64,000 bases of DNA. Source: Comamonas avium (GTDB lineage Bacteria; Pseudomonadota; Gammaproteobacteria; Burkholderiales; Burkholderiaceae_C). Each line of letters begins with the position of its first letter. Positions within the stretch are counted from its first letter, which is position 1. A model generated the notes under the pieces. That model had not been told where the DNA came from, ran no database searches, and saw only the letters and a program-made list of their open reading frames with translations. The position numbers were made by a program, and so were the translations under genes. Below, piece by piece: positions 1 through 7,253 of this stretch. The stretch is from assembly GCF_014836675.1 (NCBI RefSeq), contig NZ_JACSQK010000005.1:342629-406628 (forward strand), read 5' to 3'.

Positions 1-163
1 TTGAGCAACTGAAGAAGCAGGGCCTCATGGATGAAAAAGGAAACATCGTGCCACGTCCGATAAGTGGGTCAGTTGCAACGCCTAAGTCGAGGGGAATGAC
101 AGGAGTTTTGCCACCGCAGCTGCTTGAGCAACTGAAGAAGCATGGCCTCATGGACGAAAAAGG
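1..163 (+). repeat. Direct duplication inside the hipB tail, period 123 bp
   Basis: Bases 1-40 and 124-163 are the same 40-mer with only two or so substitutions. The offset of 123 bp is a multiple of three, so the reading frame is kept and a 41-residue unit is duplicated. More copies may lie upstream of the window. Confidence 0.85.
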
Positions 164-269
164 GAATATGGAGCCTCGTACTGCCCATGCGAAATCAAAT
201 ACACCGGTACTTACGCCACAGATACTTCCTGGCGATTGGTTCAAGAAAAACCCAAAAGGTAGTTGGTAA
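3..269 (+). CDS. hipB: HipB-like antitoxin, C-terminal part (5' end outside window)
   Basis: The frame is open from the first bases of the window and stops at 267-269, overlapping the hipA ATG by one base (TAATG). Only a C-terminal tail is visible, with no HTH. It contains two near-identical copies of a LEQLKK(Q/H)GLMDEKGN segment 41 residues apart and ends in Trp (GSW). E. coli HipB also ends in a tryptophan, which inserts into a pocket of HipA, so the terminal Trp fits. The assignment rests on position before hipA and this tail. The HTH domain should lie upstream of the window. Confidence 0.7.
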   Translation, partial: EQLKKQGLMDEKGNIVPRPISGSVATPKSRGMTGVLPPQLLEQLKKHGLMDEKGNMEPRTAHAKSNTPVLTPQILPGDWFKKNPKGSW

Positions 270-1585
270 TGCCTGCACTCAGCATTTGGATGAATGGAGA
301 GCATGTCGGTTTATGGGAGGTTTCGCGAACAGGTGGGCACAGGCTTTTCTATGATCCAACATGGCTAGCCAGCCCGCATTCGCGGCCCCTGTCTCTGTCT
401 CTTCCATTCACACCTGACTTGGAAGTTTCAGGGCAAGTTGTTGAAAATTTTTTCGACAACTTGCTGCCTGACAACGCTGATATAAGAAAACGTATCACTA
501 AGCGTTTCGGACTTCGAAGCACAGACCCGAATGCATTTGCTCTGTTAGAGACTATTGGTCGTGACTGCGTTGGAGCTGTGCAGCTCATGCCCGAAGGCGA
601 GCAACCGATTGGCTTCAACCAGTTGAAGGGCTCACCAATGGATGAACAGGATGTAGCAGCGCATTTGGCAGGTTTAGGCAACGCATTTGGCAATCTTGAG
701 GGTGAAACCGATTTTCGGTTGTCCATTGCTGGTGCTCAGGAAAAAACGGCACTTTTGCGAATTGGTGAACAGTGGTTTCAGCCCCTTGGTGCAACACCCA
801 CCACCCACATACTCAAGCCGCAAATTGGCATGGTGCCGAGGCATGACCATGACTTTACTCAGTCTGTGCAGAACGAATGGCTGTGCAATCAGTTACTGGG
901 TGCTATGGGATTTCCTGTCGCTACAAGCACTATCGAAACCTTCGGTCCGCATACGGTGTTATCCGTCGAAAGGTTTGACCGCGCATGGAATCCAGCAGGT
1001 TGGATTGCACGCCTCCCCCAAGAAGACTTGTGCCAAGCTAAAGGGGTTGCTAGCAGCCAAAAATATGAGGTCGATGGAGGTCCAGGCATTGTGGAGTGCC
1101 TGGAAGTTTTAGCAGGCAGTCAGGAATCGGCAGCTGACAGTGCACGCTTTGTGATGGCACAGTTGGCGTTTTGGCTATTGGCTGCGATTGACGGTCATGC
1201 TAAAAATTTCTCAATATTTATTCAACCTGGTGGTGGCTATCAAATGACACCGTTGTATGACGTGCTTTCTGCTTGGCCAGTGATTGGTCATGGGCACGGA
1301 AAAATTGAGTCGAGAAGAGCCAAGATGGCCATGGCTATTCCTGGCTTTAAAAGTCGCCACTATCACCTGTATACGATTCAGCGTCGTCATTGGAAGGTGC
1401 TGGCTAACTTCACTCGGATTACTGGACTGTGGGAAGAGATGGTGGCTATGGTCGAAGGGCTAGAGGCTGCGATTGCCATGGTTAGCGGCAACCTGCATTC
1501 CAGCGTGCAACCTCAGTTTGCAGAGCAGATTTTTACTGGTGCTCGAGTTCAAGCACGTAAGTTTTTGAGCGGCCCTGACGAATAG
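269..1585 (+). CDS. hipA: HipA serine/threonine kinase toxin
   Basis: The 438-residue protein is nearly the same length as E. coli HipA (440) and collinear with it. Shared landmarks are the N-terminal subdomain (RPLSLSLPF near 40), NFFDNLLPD near 60-68, GRDCVGAV near 98-104, the AGAQEKTALL loop near 154-163 with the equivalent of the autophosphorylated Ser at about 152, VERFDR near 233, and the catalytic IDGHAKNFS with Asp near 308. HipA phosphorylates glutamyl-tRNA synthetase, giving uncharged tRNA, the stringent response and persistence; HipB represses the operon and inhibits HipA. ATG 269 is preferred over TTG 263 because it overlaps the hipB stop. All catalytic motifs are intact, so it is probably active. 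Confidence 0.95.
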   Translation: MPALSIWMNGEHVGLWEVSRTGGHRLFYDPTWLASPHSRPLSLSLPFTPDLEVSGQVVENFFDNLLPDNADIRKRITKRFGLRSTDPNAFALLETIGRDCVGAVQLMPEGEQPIGFNQLKGSPMDEQDVAAHLAGLGNAFGNLEGETDFRLSIAGAQEKTALLRIGEQWFQPLGATPTTHILKPQIGMVPRHDHDFTQSVQNEWLCNQLLGAMGFPVATSTIETFGPHTVLSVERFDRAWNPAGWIARLPQEDLCQAKGVASSQKYEVDGGPGIVECLEVLAGSQESAADSARFVMAQLAFWLLAAIDGHAKNFSIFIQPGGGYQMTPLYDVLSAWPVIGHGHGKIESRRAKMAMAIPGFKSRHYHLYTIQRRHWKVLANFTRITGLWEEMVAMVEGLEAAIAMVSGNLHSSVQPQFAEQIFTGARVQARKFLSGPDE

Positions 1586-1616
1586 TTGCACGCTAAAGTC
1601 TAAGTTCCATTGGATG

Positions 1617-1654
1617 CTATCGGTACTGTGTGATTGCACCGATAGTGTCTTTTT
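1617..1654 (+). terminator. Rho-independent terminator after hipBA
   Basis: An 8-bp perfect stem (CTATCGGT / ACCGATAG, 1617-1624 and 1638-1645) is followed by a T-rich run at 1646-1654, 32 bp after the hipA stop. Confidence 0.75.
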
Positions 1655-1668
1655 AGCTGTTGAGAAAT

Positions 1669-1875
1669 CTACTGCTCCACACCCTGTGGTAGCGCGTTAA
1701 TCCACTCCGCAATGTCTGCAAATTTCCATGCGGTTTTTTGCGGGCCCAAGCGCAGCGGCTCTGGAAATTTCCCTTGCTTGATCTGCTGGTAGATCCACGA
1801 CTTGCTCATGCCAATGGTGTTGGCCACCTCACTGGCACTGAGTAGCTTGATGGTGTTGATTGCTTCTGCTGTCAT
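1669..1875 (-). CDS. AlpA-family phage transcriptional regulator
   Basis: This 68-residue protein has a winged HTH of the AlpA/MerR-like type: LLSASEVANTIGMSKSWIYQ, then GKFPEPLRLGPQKTAWKFAD and WINALP. Proteins of this family activate excision or integrase genes of prophages, as E. coli AlpA does for CP4-57. ATG 1875 is chosen over 1893 because an AGGAG (1886-1890) sits 10 bases before it. It is the last gene of the leftward early operon. No integrase is seen next to it. Confidence 0.85.
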   Translation of the reverse strand: MTAEAINTIKLLSASEVANTIGMSKSWIYQQIKQGKFPEPLRLGPQKTAWKFADIAEWINALPQGVEQ

Positions 1876-1893
1876 TGTTGGTGTTCTCCTCAT

Positions 1894-2472
1894 TCAGGTC
1901 TGCACTTGTGCGCGCAGCAGCTCGTCCTTTGGCAATGCAGGCTTGCTGGCAAGCGCCTGCAACTGCTCTGCCATCACGTCTTCTTGCATTGCATGCTCAT
2001 AGATGGTCAGGCCCAAGCGCTGGGCAATGAAATATTCAGCGCTGGCGCCGGGCGATTGCTGCCAGCCGGGCAGCAAGTAGATGGCGTGGCAGGTCATGAG
2101 CTGGCTGATGCCCATGCGCATGTAGGCAGTCCAGGCGCAGTGCGCATCGACATGCGGCACGGGGTTCTCTGCTGGGCTCTCTACATGCCAAGCCCGTTTG
2201 CGTAAGCGCGCGGCGGCGTCGTGAAAGGCGGGGTAGTTGTTGTCCGGCAGTCCTGTCATGGGGCCGGCAATGTAGATGCGGTGGTTGGGGGACTCATGCA
2301 TCAGCCACATCTGCATGGTGCTGATGCAGCGGAATTCTTTTTTGCCGGAAACAAAGCCACCAAAGCGCTGGCACTCATCCACGATCAAGCGGGTTGCCAT
2401 GCGCCAGCCGGTGAAAAAGCTGAGCATGAGCATGGCGGGCATGAGCACTACGCGAAACATCATCATGTACAT
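1894..2472 (-). CDS. DUF4406-type phage protein with N-terminal hydrophobic segment
   Basis: Residues from about 65 onward (IYIAGPMTGLPDNNYPAFHD, then WTAYMRMGISQLMTCHAIYL and PGASAEYFIAQRLGL) fit DUF4406, a nucleoside 2-deoxyribosyltransferase-like fold common in phages. The IAGPM(S/T)G start and the late Glu of SAEYFIA match that fold; the activity in phages is unknown. The first 60 residues are unusual: a Met-rich hydrophobic stretch (FRVVLMPAMLMLSFF) and a Cys-containing linker. Translation may start later, at MWLMHES (about residue 55), giving a conventional DUF4406 protein. Confidence 0.7.
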   Translation of the reverse strand: MYMMMFRVVLMPAMLMLSFFTGWRMATRLIVDECQRFGGFVSGKKEFRCISTMQMWLMHESPNHRIYIAGPMTGLPDNNYPAFHDAAARLRKRAWHVESPAENPVPHVDAHCAWTAYMRMGISQLMTCHAIYLLPGWQQSPGASAEYFIAQRLGLTIYEHAMQEDVMAEQLQALASKPALPKDELLRAQVQT

Positions 2473-2491
2473 GGGCGTGTCCTTTCTTTGG

Positions 2492-2758
2492 TCAGTGGGT
2501 GGATTCGGTGATCTGCACCGGGGCGGTTACCAGTTCTTGCAGTACGGTCAAGGTGACGTGCAGCTCTTGCTCACGATTGGCCAGCGCGCGGCCGCGCACG
2601 TTCAGCCAGGCGTCGGGTGGCATCAGGCCCAGCTCTGCCTCAATCGCTGACTTTTCCTTTTGGAAGTACTTGATGAGGTACGGCAGAGTGGGTGCCTTGC
2701 ATTCATTTTTAATAGCTTGCTGCGCTTGCATTGCTTTGCTTTCGTTTATGTTTTTCAT
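2492..2758 (-). CDS. Small phage protein of unknown function
   Basis: An 88-residue, largely helical protein with no recognised domain. Its start overlaps the stop of the preceding gene (ATGA-type, 2755-2758), so it is translationally coupled in the leftward early operon of the prophage. Confidence 0.6.
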   Translation of the reverse strand: MKNINESKAMQAQQAIKNECKAPTLPYLIKYFQKEKSAIEAELGLMPPDAWLNVRGRALANREQELHVTLTVLQELVTAPVQITESTH

Positions 2759-3033
2759 TGAATTCGTTGCACGGCATGGGCTGCGGGCTCATATTTATTA
2801 ATGAGCTTGGTGAACACGGACTGCAGCTCTTGCGTCAGTGAACCGTTGCGCTTGCTGAACCTGCCTGCTTTTCGGCAGCTGTCGTAGCTGGCTTTGCAGG
2901 CAATGCACTCAACGCGCAGCCCATCGCGGTTGCTGGGTTCTCGGTAGAAAAATTCGGTGTCTGCGGGCCACTGCTCGTGGCACTTGCTGCAGGTCTTTTC
3001 CACCGAGCTGTTTTTTTGGGGTGCGGTTTTCAT
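2755..3033 (-). CDS. Zinc-ribbon-like phage protein
   Basis: The 92-residue protein carries a CSKCHEQWP...EFFYREPSNRDGL...VECIACKASY pattern: two CxxC pairs about 25 residues apart, as in small treble-clef or HNH-accessory phage proteins. No HNH catalytic histidines are evident. It overlaps both neighbours by 4 bases, which supports a single operon. Function is unknown; nucleic-acid binding is an inference from the cysteine pattern. Confidence 0.6.
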   Translation of the reverse strand: MKTAPQKNSSVEKTCSKCHEQWPADTEFFYREPSNRDGLRVECIACKASYDSCRKAGRFSKRNGSLTQELQSVFTKLINKYEPAAHAVQRIQ

Positions 3034-3281
3034 GCGGCGTTGGCCTTTCTGCGCAGTGGCACAACCTGGGGAGAAGTGCCCAGCTCCAGCGTGGTTTGCG
3101 CCTGACGGGCCTGTTCGGCAGCGGCATCGCGTTCGGCCTTGGCGGCTGCGCGGCGCATGTCGGCAAATCGTTTGGCCAAATTGGTGTCGTTGGCGTTGGT
3201 GTACTTGAAGCCGTGCGCCGGATTGAGGGCGCTTCGGCTGGGAGGTGGTGCTTTCAATAAATCGGGGACTTGCGTGGACAT
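3030..3281 (-). CDS. Small phage protein of unknown function
   Basis: The start at ATG 3281 (MSTQVPDLL, 83 residues) is chosen because CAGGAG (around 3287-3293) precedes it; a longer frame to 3332 lacks such a signal. The middle is an Ala/Lys/Arg-rich helix (FADMRRAAAKAERDAAAEQA), probably a coiled coil. It overlaps the next gene by 4 bases. No family recognised. Confidence 0.55.
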   Translation of the reverse strand: MSTQVPDLLKAPPPSRSALNPAHGFKYTNANDTNLAKRFADMRRAAAKAERDAAAEQARQAQTTLELGTSPQVVPLRRKANAA

Positions 3282-3395
3282 AGCGGTCTCCTGCAAAAGA
3301 TTTAGGCGTAAAAAGCCCCGCAGCGCCTGCAAATCAGGCTCTGTCGGTGGGGTTCAAAGGGGTGAAGGAGGAGGGAGCGCTAGGCGCTGGGGGTA

Positions 3396-3893
3396 TCAGT
3401 CAGGGGGCGGCACTCCCTGTACAAACAAGTCGCCCGTTACTGGCGTTGTGTTGCGCGCCTGGTGCTCGGCACTGGCTGCGTGGTCTAGGGTGATGCGCAG
3501 CATGTCGCGGCGCACGTGGCTGGACAGGGGCAGATTCACCCCCGGGTCAGGCGTGGCAGAGGGCGATAGGGTGCGGGAAATTTCCAGCGTTGCCACAAAG
3601 GTGTGGCCGCACTCAGCATTCGCGCAGCAAAACACGTACTGCCGCGTCAGCACCGACATTTGCTCACTGGTGCGAATCACGCTGGGCCACTTGCAATGTG
3701 GGCACGGCAGGCGTGTGGATTCCTTGTTCGTGCCTTTCCACTGCTTGGGCTGGCTTGGCTTGTTACAGCTTTGCGCGGCTTTTCCTTCACTGGCGCGGGC
3801 GCTATCAGCCACTTGGTTCAGCTGCTTGCTGGTACGCAAAGCGGCAGATGCCAGCTCAGAATTGCTGACAGGGAAAGTGAAGGAATCAGCCAT
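3396..3893 (-). CDS. ogr: Ogr/Delta-like late-gene activator
   Basis: The central part has the Ogr/Delta zinc finger: CPHCKWPSVIRTSEQMS, RQYVFCCANAECGHTFV and the following SxSPxxxPxPGV-like tail. P2 Ogr and P4 Delta use this Cys4 finger to recruit the RNA polymerase alpha subunit to phage late promoters. The protein is longer (165 residues) than classical Ogr (about 72) owing to a polar N-terminal extension of about 65 residues and a C-terminal extension. ATG 3893 lies 8 bases after AAAGG. It would activate late genes such as D and U in this remnant. Confidence 0.85.
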   Translation of the reverse strand: MADSFTFPVSNSELASAALRTSKQLNQVADSARASEGKAAQSCNKPSQPKQWKGTNKESTRLPCPHCKWPSVIRTSEQMSVLTRQYVFCCANAECGHTFVATLEISRTLSPSATPDPGVNLPLSSHVRRDMLRITLDHAASAEHQARNTTPVTGDLFVQGVPPPD

Positions 3894-3908
3894 GCGCACC
3901 ACCTTTAA

Positions 3909-4145
3909 TCAGTTGCTGGCCATGTCTGCCGCAGGCAGCTCAATGCGGCCAAGGCGCTTGTATTGCGCCATGCCCATCAGGTGAATCAGGCGGGCAAAGT
4001 TGCTGGAGCTGCGGCCCTGCGCTTTGGCCTGTGCGTGTGCATCTGCCAGCTCTTGCTTGTCAAGGCGCAGAGCAATGGGCTTTTCATGCACCAGACGGTC
4101 GACCGAGGCCGAGTGATGCCGCGTAAGTTGGGCTGGGGTAGTCAT
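3909..4145 (-). CDS. Small early phage protein, possible ribbon-helix-helix regulator
   Basis: The 78-residue protein is the first gene of the leftward operon, divergent from the repressor at 4213. The middle (PIALRLDKQELADAHAQAKA, then GRSSSNFARLIHLMGM) resembles a strand plus two helices as in MetJ/Arc-type regulators. Position suggests a Cro- or Cox-like role. This is weak homology and stays a guess. Confidence 0.55.
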   Translation of the reverse strand: MTTPAQLTRHHSASVDRLVHEKPIALRLDKQELADAHAQAKAQGRSSSNFARLIHLMGMAQYKRLGRIELPAADMASN

Positions 4146-4212
4146 GTACTATTGGGCATAGATTGTTACAACGTAAACGCATCATTGCACTGAAAAAAGT
4201 GCATGTCAATAT
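4146..4212. promoter_or_regulatory. Divergent promoter/operator of the P2-like remnant
   Basis: This 67-bp gap between the divergent early gene and the repressor contains a dyad TGCACT-(6)-AGTGCA (4186-4203) and a TTGTTACAA partial dyad (4163-4171), placed as expected for repressor operators. The region is AT-rich. Promoter boxes are not clear enough to assign. Confidence 0.55.
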
Positions 4213-4551
4213 ATGTCTGAAATTAAATATGTGCAGATAGGAGAGCGACTGCGCGAAGAACGGCTGCGAATTGGGCTGTCTCAGGTCGATTTCTCCCTGT
4301 ACTGCGGCGCCTCGCGGAATGCACTTCTCCAATGGGAGCGGGGTGAAACAGCGCCCAATGCAGGCGTACTGGCCACCATGACCAATCTAGGCGTTGACGC
4401 TCTCTACGTTGTGACAGGACAGCGCCAAGGCGAGAGCGAATCCACCTTGGCCCCCGAAGAAAAAGTACTTCTAAGCGCTTGGCGCGATAGTGGCGACAAA
4501 GGGCGCGCGGCATTGACTGCCGTCGCGGAAGTTCTAAGACCAGATTCGTAA
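4213..4551 (+). CDS. Phage repressor, XRE/cI-type HTH
   Basis: The 112-residue protein has an N-terminal HTH_3 domain (IGERLREERLRIGLSQVDFS, then CGASRNALLQWERGETAPNA) followed by LGVDALYVVTGQ, the usual end of single-domain phage repressors, and a short helical tail. There is no LexA-like peptidase domain, so it should not be SOS-cleaved. It is transcribed away from the early operon and probably keeps it silent by binding the dyads at 4146-4212. Confidence 0.85.
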   Translation: MSEIKYVQIGERLREERLRIGLSQVDFSLYCGASRNALLQWERGETAPNAGVLATMTNLGVDALYVVTGQRQGESESTLAPEEKVLLSAWRDSGDKGRAALTAVAEVLRPDS

Positions 4552-4607
4552 CTGCGACTTGATGCCCCAAAGCCCAAAGAGGCAGGGGTCTATAGAGAGG
4601 GAGATCT

Positions 4608-5360
4608 ATGTCAAACGTAATTGGTGGCGTTTTACTGCTGCTTGCCTTAGTGGTTGCCGTGATGTGCCTGATTGGGCTGATCGCTCCCAAATGGCTGAAG
4701 TACTCCAAAACTGGCGATGCACCCAAGCGCTCCCGCATTGCTCTGGTGCTGCTGTTTGTGCCGATTATTTTGCTCGGCATTGGCGGGTCTTTGGTTGATG
4801 AGTCCGCCAAAGAAAGTAGTGCCAGCGCTGAAGAAATAGAAAAACCAAGTCAGGCAGCAGTTGCCCCAGCAGTCTCTGATCAACAAGCCGCAGAGCCTGC
4901 AGCCGAGACCCTTGGCATCACTCCCAAAGAATTTAAGAAGCGCTTCAACACACTCGCAAAGAGTATGGATCTTCCATGGAATGCCGATTCAATGGAGATG
5001 AGCAAAGGGCCAGTCAACGACACGTACAAGCTAGTAGCCGGGACGGGCTACATGGTTGCCGTTGTTGATAAGAACGGCTTCATTACCGACGTGCACACCG
5101 GTCTGGCTGCTGGCGATGGCTCAGGTGGCGATGCAGCAGATGGGCTGATTCTGATGGGGTTGGTTGCTAATGCCACCACAGATGGCGCCTCCCGCGATGA
5201 CATTGGGAAAGCTTTTGCGAGCTTGATGAAAAAGGCCATGGCCAGCATTGATAAGCCGAATGCTGCAGTTCAAAAAATCTCCGTTGGTAATCGCACATAC
5301 AGCGCGACAGCAAATCGGTTGATTGGCTTCACCTTGTCTATTGCACCCAAAGAATCATGA
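4608..5360 (+). CDS. Membrane protein of unknown function in the prophage
   Basis: The 250-residue protein starts with GGGAG 6 bases before ATG. Two hydrophobic segments (GGVLLLLALVVAVMCLIGLI at about 6-25 and IALVLLFVPIILLGIGGS at about 44-61) form a hairpin anchor, then a Ser/Ala/Glu-rich linker and a soluble domain of about 150 residues rich in Asp/Gly with no recognised fold. It overlaps the next small gene by ATGA. Placed beside the repressor, it could be a lysogenic-conversion protein; this is inference. Confidence 0.6.
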   Translation: MSNVIGGVLLLLALVVAVMCLIGLIAPKWLKYSKTGDAPKRSRIALVLLFVPIILLGIGGSLVDESAKESSASAEEIEKPSQAAVAPAVSDQQAAEPAAETLGITPKEFKKRFNTLAKSMDLPWNADSMEMSKGPVNDTYKLVAGTGYMVAVVDKNGFITDVHTGLAAGDGSGGDAADGLILMGLVANATTDGASRDDIGKAFASLMKKAMASIDKPNAAVQKISVGNRTYSATANRLIGFTLSIAPKES

Positions 5361-5530
5361 GAACAGTCAAATTTTTTGCACTGAGCTTGGCAGTTGTTCT
5401 GGGTATCAGCGTTGCACATGCTCGCAACTACCCGTGCTCTGGAAAAAAGGGTGGTGTTTCGCACTGCCAGGGTGGCAAGTTCGTGTGCAAAGACGGCACG
5501 ATCAGTGGCAGCAAGCAGGTTTGTCGATGA
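5357..5530 (+). CDS. Small secreted cysteine-rich protein (57 aa)
   Basis: ATG 5357 overlaps the stop of the previous gene (ATGA). The product has a signal peptide (VKFFALSLAVVLGISVAHA, cleavage near residue 22) and a mature part of about 35 residues with four Cys (YPCSGKKGGVSHC, FVC, KQVC), probably two disulfides. The CSGxxGGVxHC...FxCxDGT layout resembles small exported proteins seen in phages and gammaproteobacteria whose role is unknown. Coupling to the membrane protein suggests they act together at the envelope. Confidence 0.65.
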   Translation: MRTVKFFALSLAVVLGISVAHARNYPCSGKKGGVSHCQGGKFVCKDGTISGSKQVCR

Positions 5531-5681
5531 ACCGGGTGACACATCCAGCCCCAAGACTTGAAAACGATCAGCTTAAGAACGGCGAACACCACCCAACCCA
5601 TCGAAGATGTGCATTGGAGACGAGGCGCGAAGCCGCAGTACAAAAAGTACGACCAGGCAAAGTAACGACGTATCCAGGGTA

Positions 5682-5695
5682 GTGTTAGCGGCTCT
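5682..5695. repeat. Solitary inverted copy of the IS5-type end
   Basis: GTGTTAGCGGCTCT here is the exact reverse complement of 8710-8723, the left end of the degraded IS. The two face each other across the O-acyltransferase module. No transposase sequence is recognisable to its left (5531-5681), so it is a solo end. Confidence 0.75.
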
Positions 5696-5813
5696 AAAGT
5701 TGCCCTAGATCAGCAACGTTACAACTTCTTAAGACGAAATCAACTCGCCAGAAATTCCCTGTAAATCCTTTCACCTTACAGCGGAAAACTCCAACTTGTA
5801 GAAATAAAAGCTG

Positions 5814-7253
5814 ATGTTATTCTTTGAATCCGACTTTCTTTTATTATTCTTATTCCCCTTATTATTGATAGTAGCGGTACTAAAAAATCTTGGGTTTCAG
5901 AAAATATTACCATGGATAGCTAGTGCTTCTTCAGTAATTTTTCTATATGCGTTTAGCGAAATAAGCGTAATTATTGCAATTTTTTCATTGTTGCTTAATT
6001 ACTTCGCAGCTGCCTATTTGCTGAAAAATAGATCCAGGTCAGTTTTTATTTCTACGATTGTTTTAAATCTCTTGGTTTTAGGGTATTTTAAATACTCAAT
6101 TCTAATTGATAAATCTTTATTTGATGGAAATTCTTCGTGGACTTGGCGGATTGCCCTTCCGTTAGGTATAAGTTTCTATACTTTTCAACAAATTGCCTTC
6201 GTGGCGGATGTTTATAGAGGTAAAGTTAAATCGTTTACTTTTAAAACATATATCCTTTTTAAGTTATTTTTTCCGCAGTTTGTTGCAGGTCCAATTACGC
6301 ATTTCGGAAGAGTAGCGGCAAGTTATGAGCGGTGGCCCACATTCAATGCTCGATCTATTAAGTTTGGCTTGATTATATTTTCTATTGGGATGCTGAAAAA
6401 ACTAATCGGCGACCACTTTGGAGCAATTGCGAATAACGGATTTTCTCACCAGGAGGCTTTGAGCACTTATCAAGCATGGATCTCGATGGTTGCTTTTACA
6501 TTGCAGATTTATTTTGATTTCTCTGGATATAGTGATATGGCCGTTGGTGTCGCGCGGATTTTTGGCGTCAGTTTGCCGTATAACTTTAACTCACCATATA
6601 AATCAAAAAATTTAAGCGATTTCTGGCGTCGTTGGCATATCACTTTATCTCAATGGCTTCGCGATTATCTTTATATTCCATTAGGCGGTAATCGCCATGG
6701 TGCTGCAAGGATGGCTGTCGCTTTGTTTTTGACCATGGCACTTGGCGGCTTATGGCATGGTGCTAATTGGACGTTCCTTTTATGGGGCGCAGCCCATGGG
6801 CTTGCACTTATAGTTGTGCGTTTTTTTGGGTTTTCTGTACCTACCTTTGTCGGTAGATTCTTGGTTTTTTTATTCGTTATGTTGACCTGGGTGCTCTTTC
6901 GCTCTGATTCGATTTCGGGGGCAACGCAACATTATTTGTCTCTATTTGATTTTTCTAATTCTGGAATAGGCGTTGAATTTCAGCGGTTCATTGGTACGTT
7001 TCTTCCAAACTTCAATGTTGATTCGAAATTAAATATCCCAAGCCAAATTTCTGAGTTCAGCTTTATATTCGTAGCCTGTTTGTTGTGTTTCTTTGCGCCA
7101 AACTCTAGAGAAATTTCTATATGGTGCGTGGCACGCCGAGTTTATTCCTTAAAACTGGTTGAGATTCCGCTACTTGTGGCGATTATCGTTATATTGTCTG
7201 TTGCTTTTATTTCTCCGGATACTGCAAATGCGTTTATCTATTTCGAATTTTAA
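5814..7253 (+). CDS. MBOAT-family O-acyltransferase (AlgI-like)
   Basis: The 479-residue multispanning protein matches the AlgI/DltB branch of MBOAT: N-terminal hydrophobic helices, PLGISFYTFQQIAFVADVYRG near 122-142, FPQFVAGPITHF near 153, YFDFSGYSDMAVG near 233, FWRRWHITLSQWLRDYLYIP near 267-286 and the catalytic-histidine segment GGLWHGANWTFLLWGAAHG near 312-330. AlgI-type proteins move acetyl groups across the inner membrane to a periplasmic acetylase that modifies exopolysaccharide or cell wall. The sequence is clearly AT-richer than the flanking phage and host genes and overlaps the next gene by 26 bp. It was probably acquired horizontally with that partner. Confidence 0.92.
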   Translation: MLFFESDFLLLFLFPLLLIVAVLKNLGFQKILPWIASASSVIFLYAFSEISVIIAIFSLLLNYFAAAYLLKNRSRSVFISTIVLNLLVLGYFKYSILIDKSLFDGNSSWTWRIALPLGISFYTFQQIAFVADVYRGKVKSFTFKTYILFKLFFPQFVAGPITHFGRVAASYERWPTFNARSIKFGLIIFSIGMLKKLIGDHFGAIANNGFSHQEALSTYQAWISMVAFTLQIYFDFSGYSDMAVGVARIFGVSLPYNFNSPYKSKNLSDFWRRWHITLSQWLRDYLYIPLGGNRHGAARMAVALFLTMALGGLWHGANWTFLLWGAAHGLALIVVRFFGFSVPTFVGRFLVFLFVMLTWVLFRSDSISGATQHYLSLFDFSNSGIGVEFQRFIGTFLPNFNVDSKLNIPSQISEFSFIFVACLLCFFAPNSREISIWCVARRVYSLKLVEIPLLVAIIVILSVAFISPDTANAFIYFEF

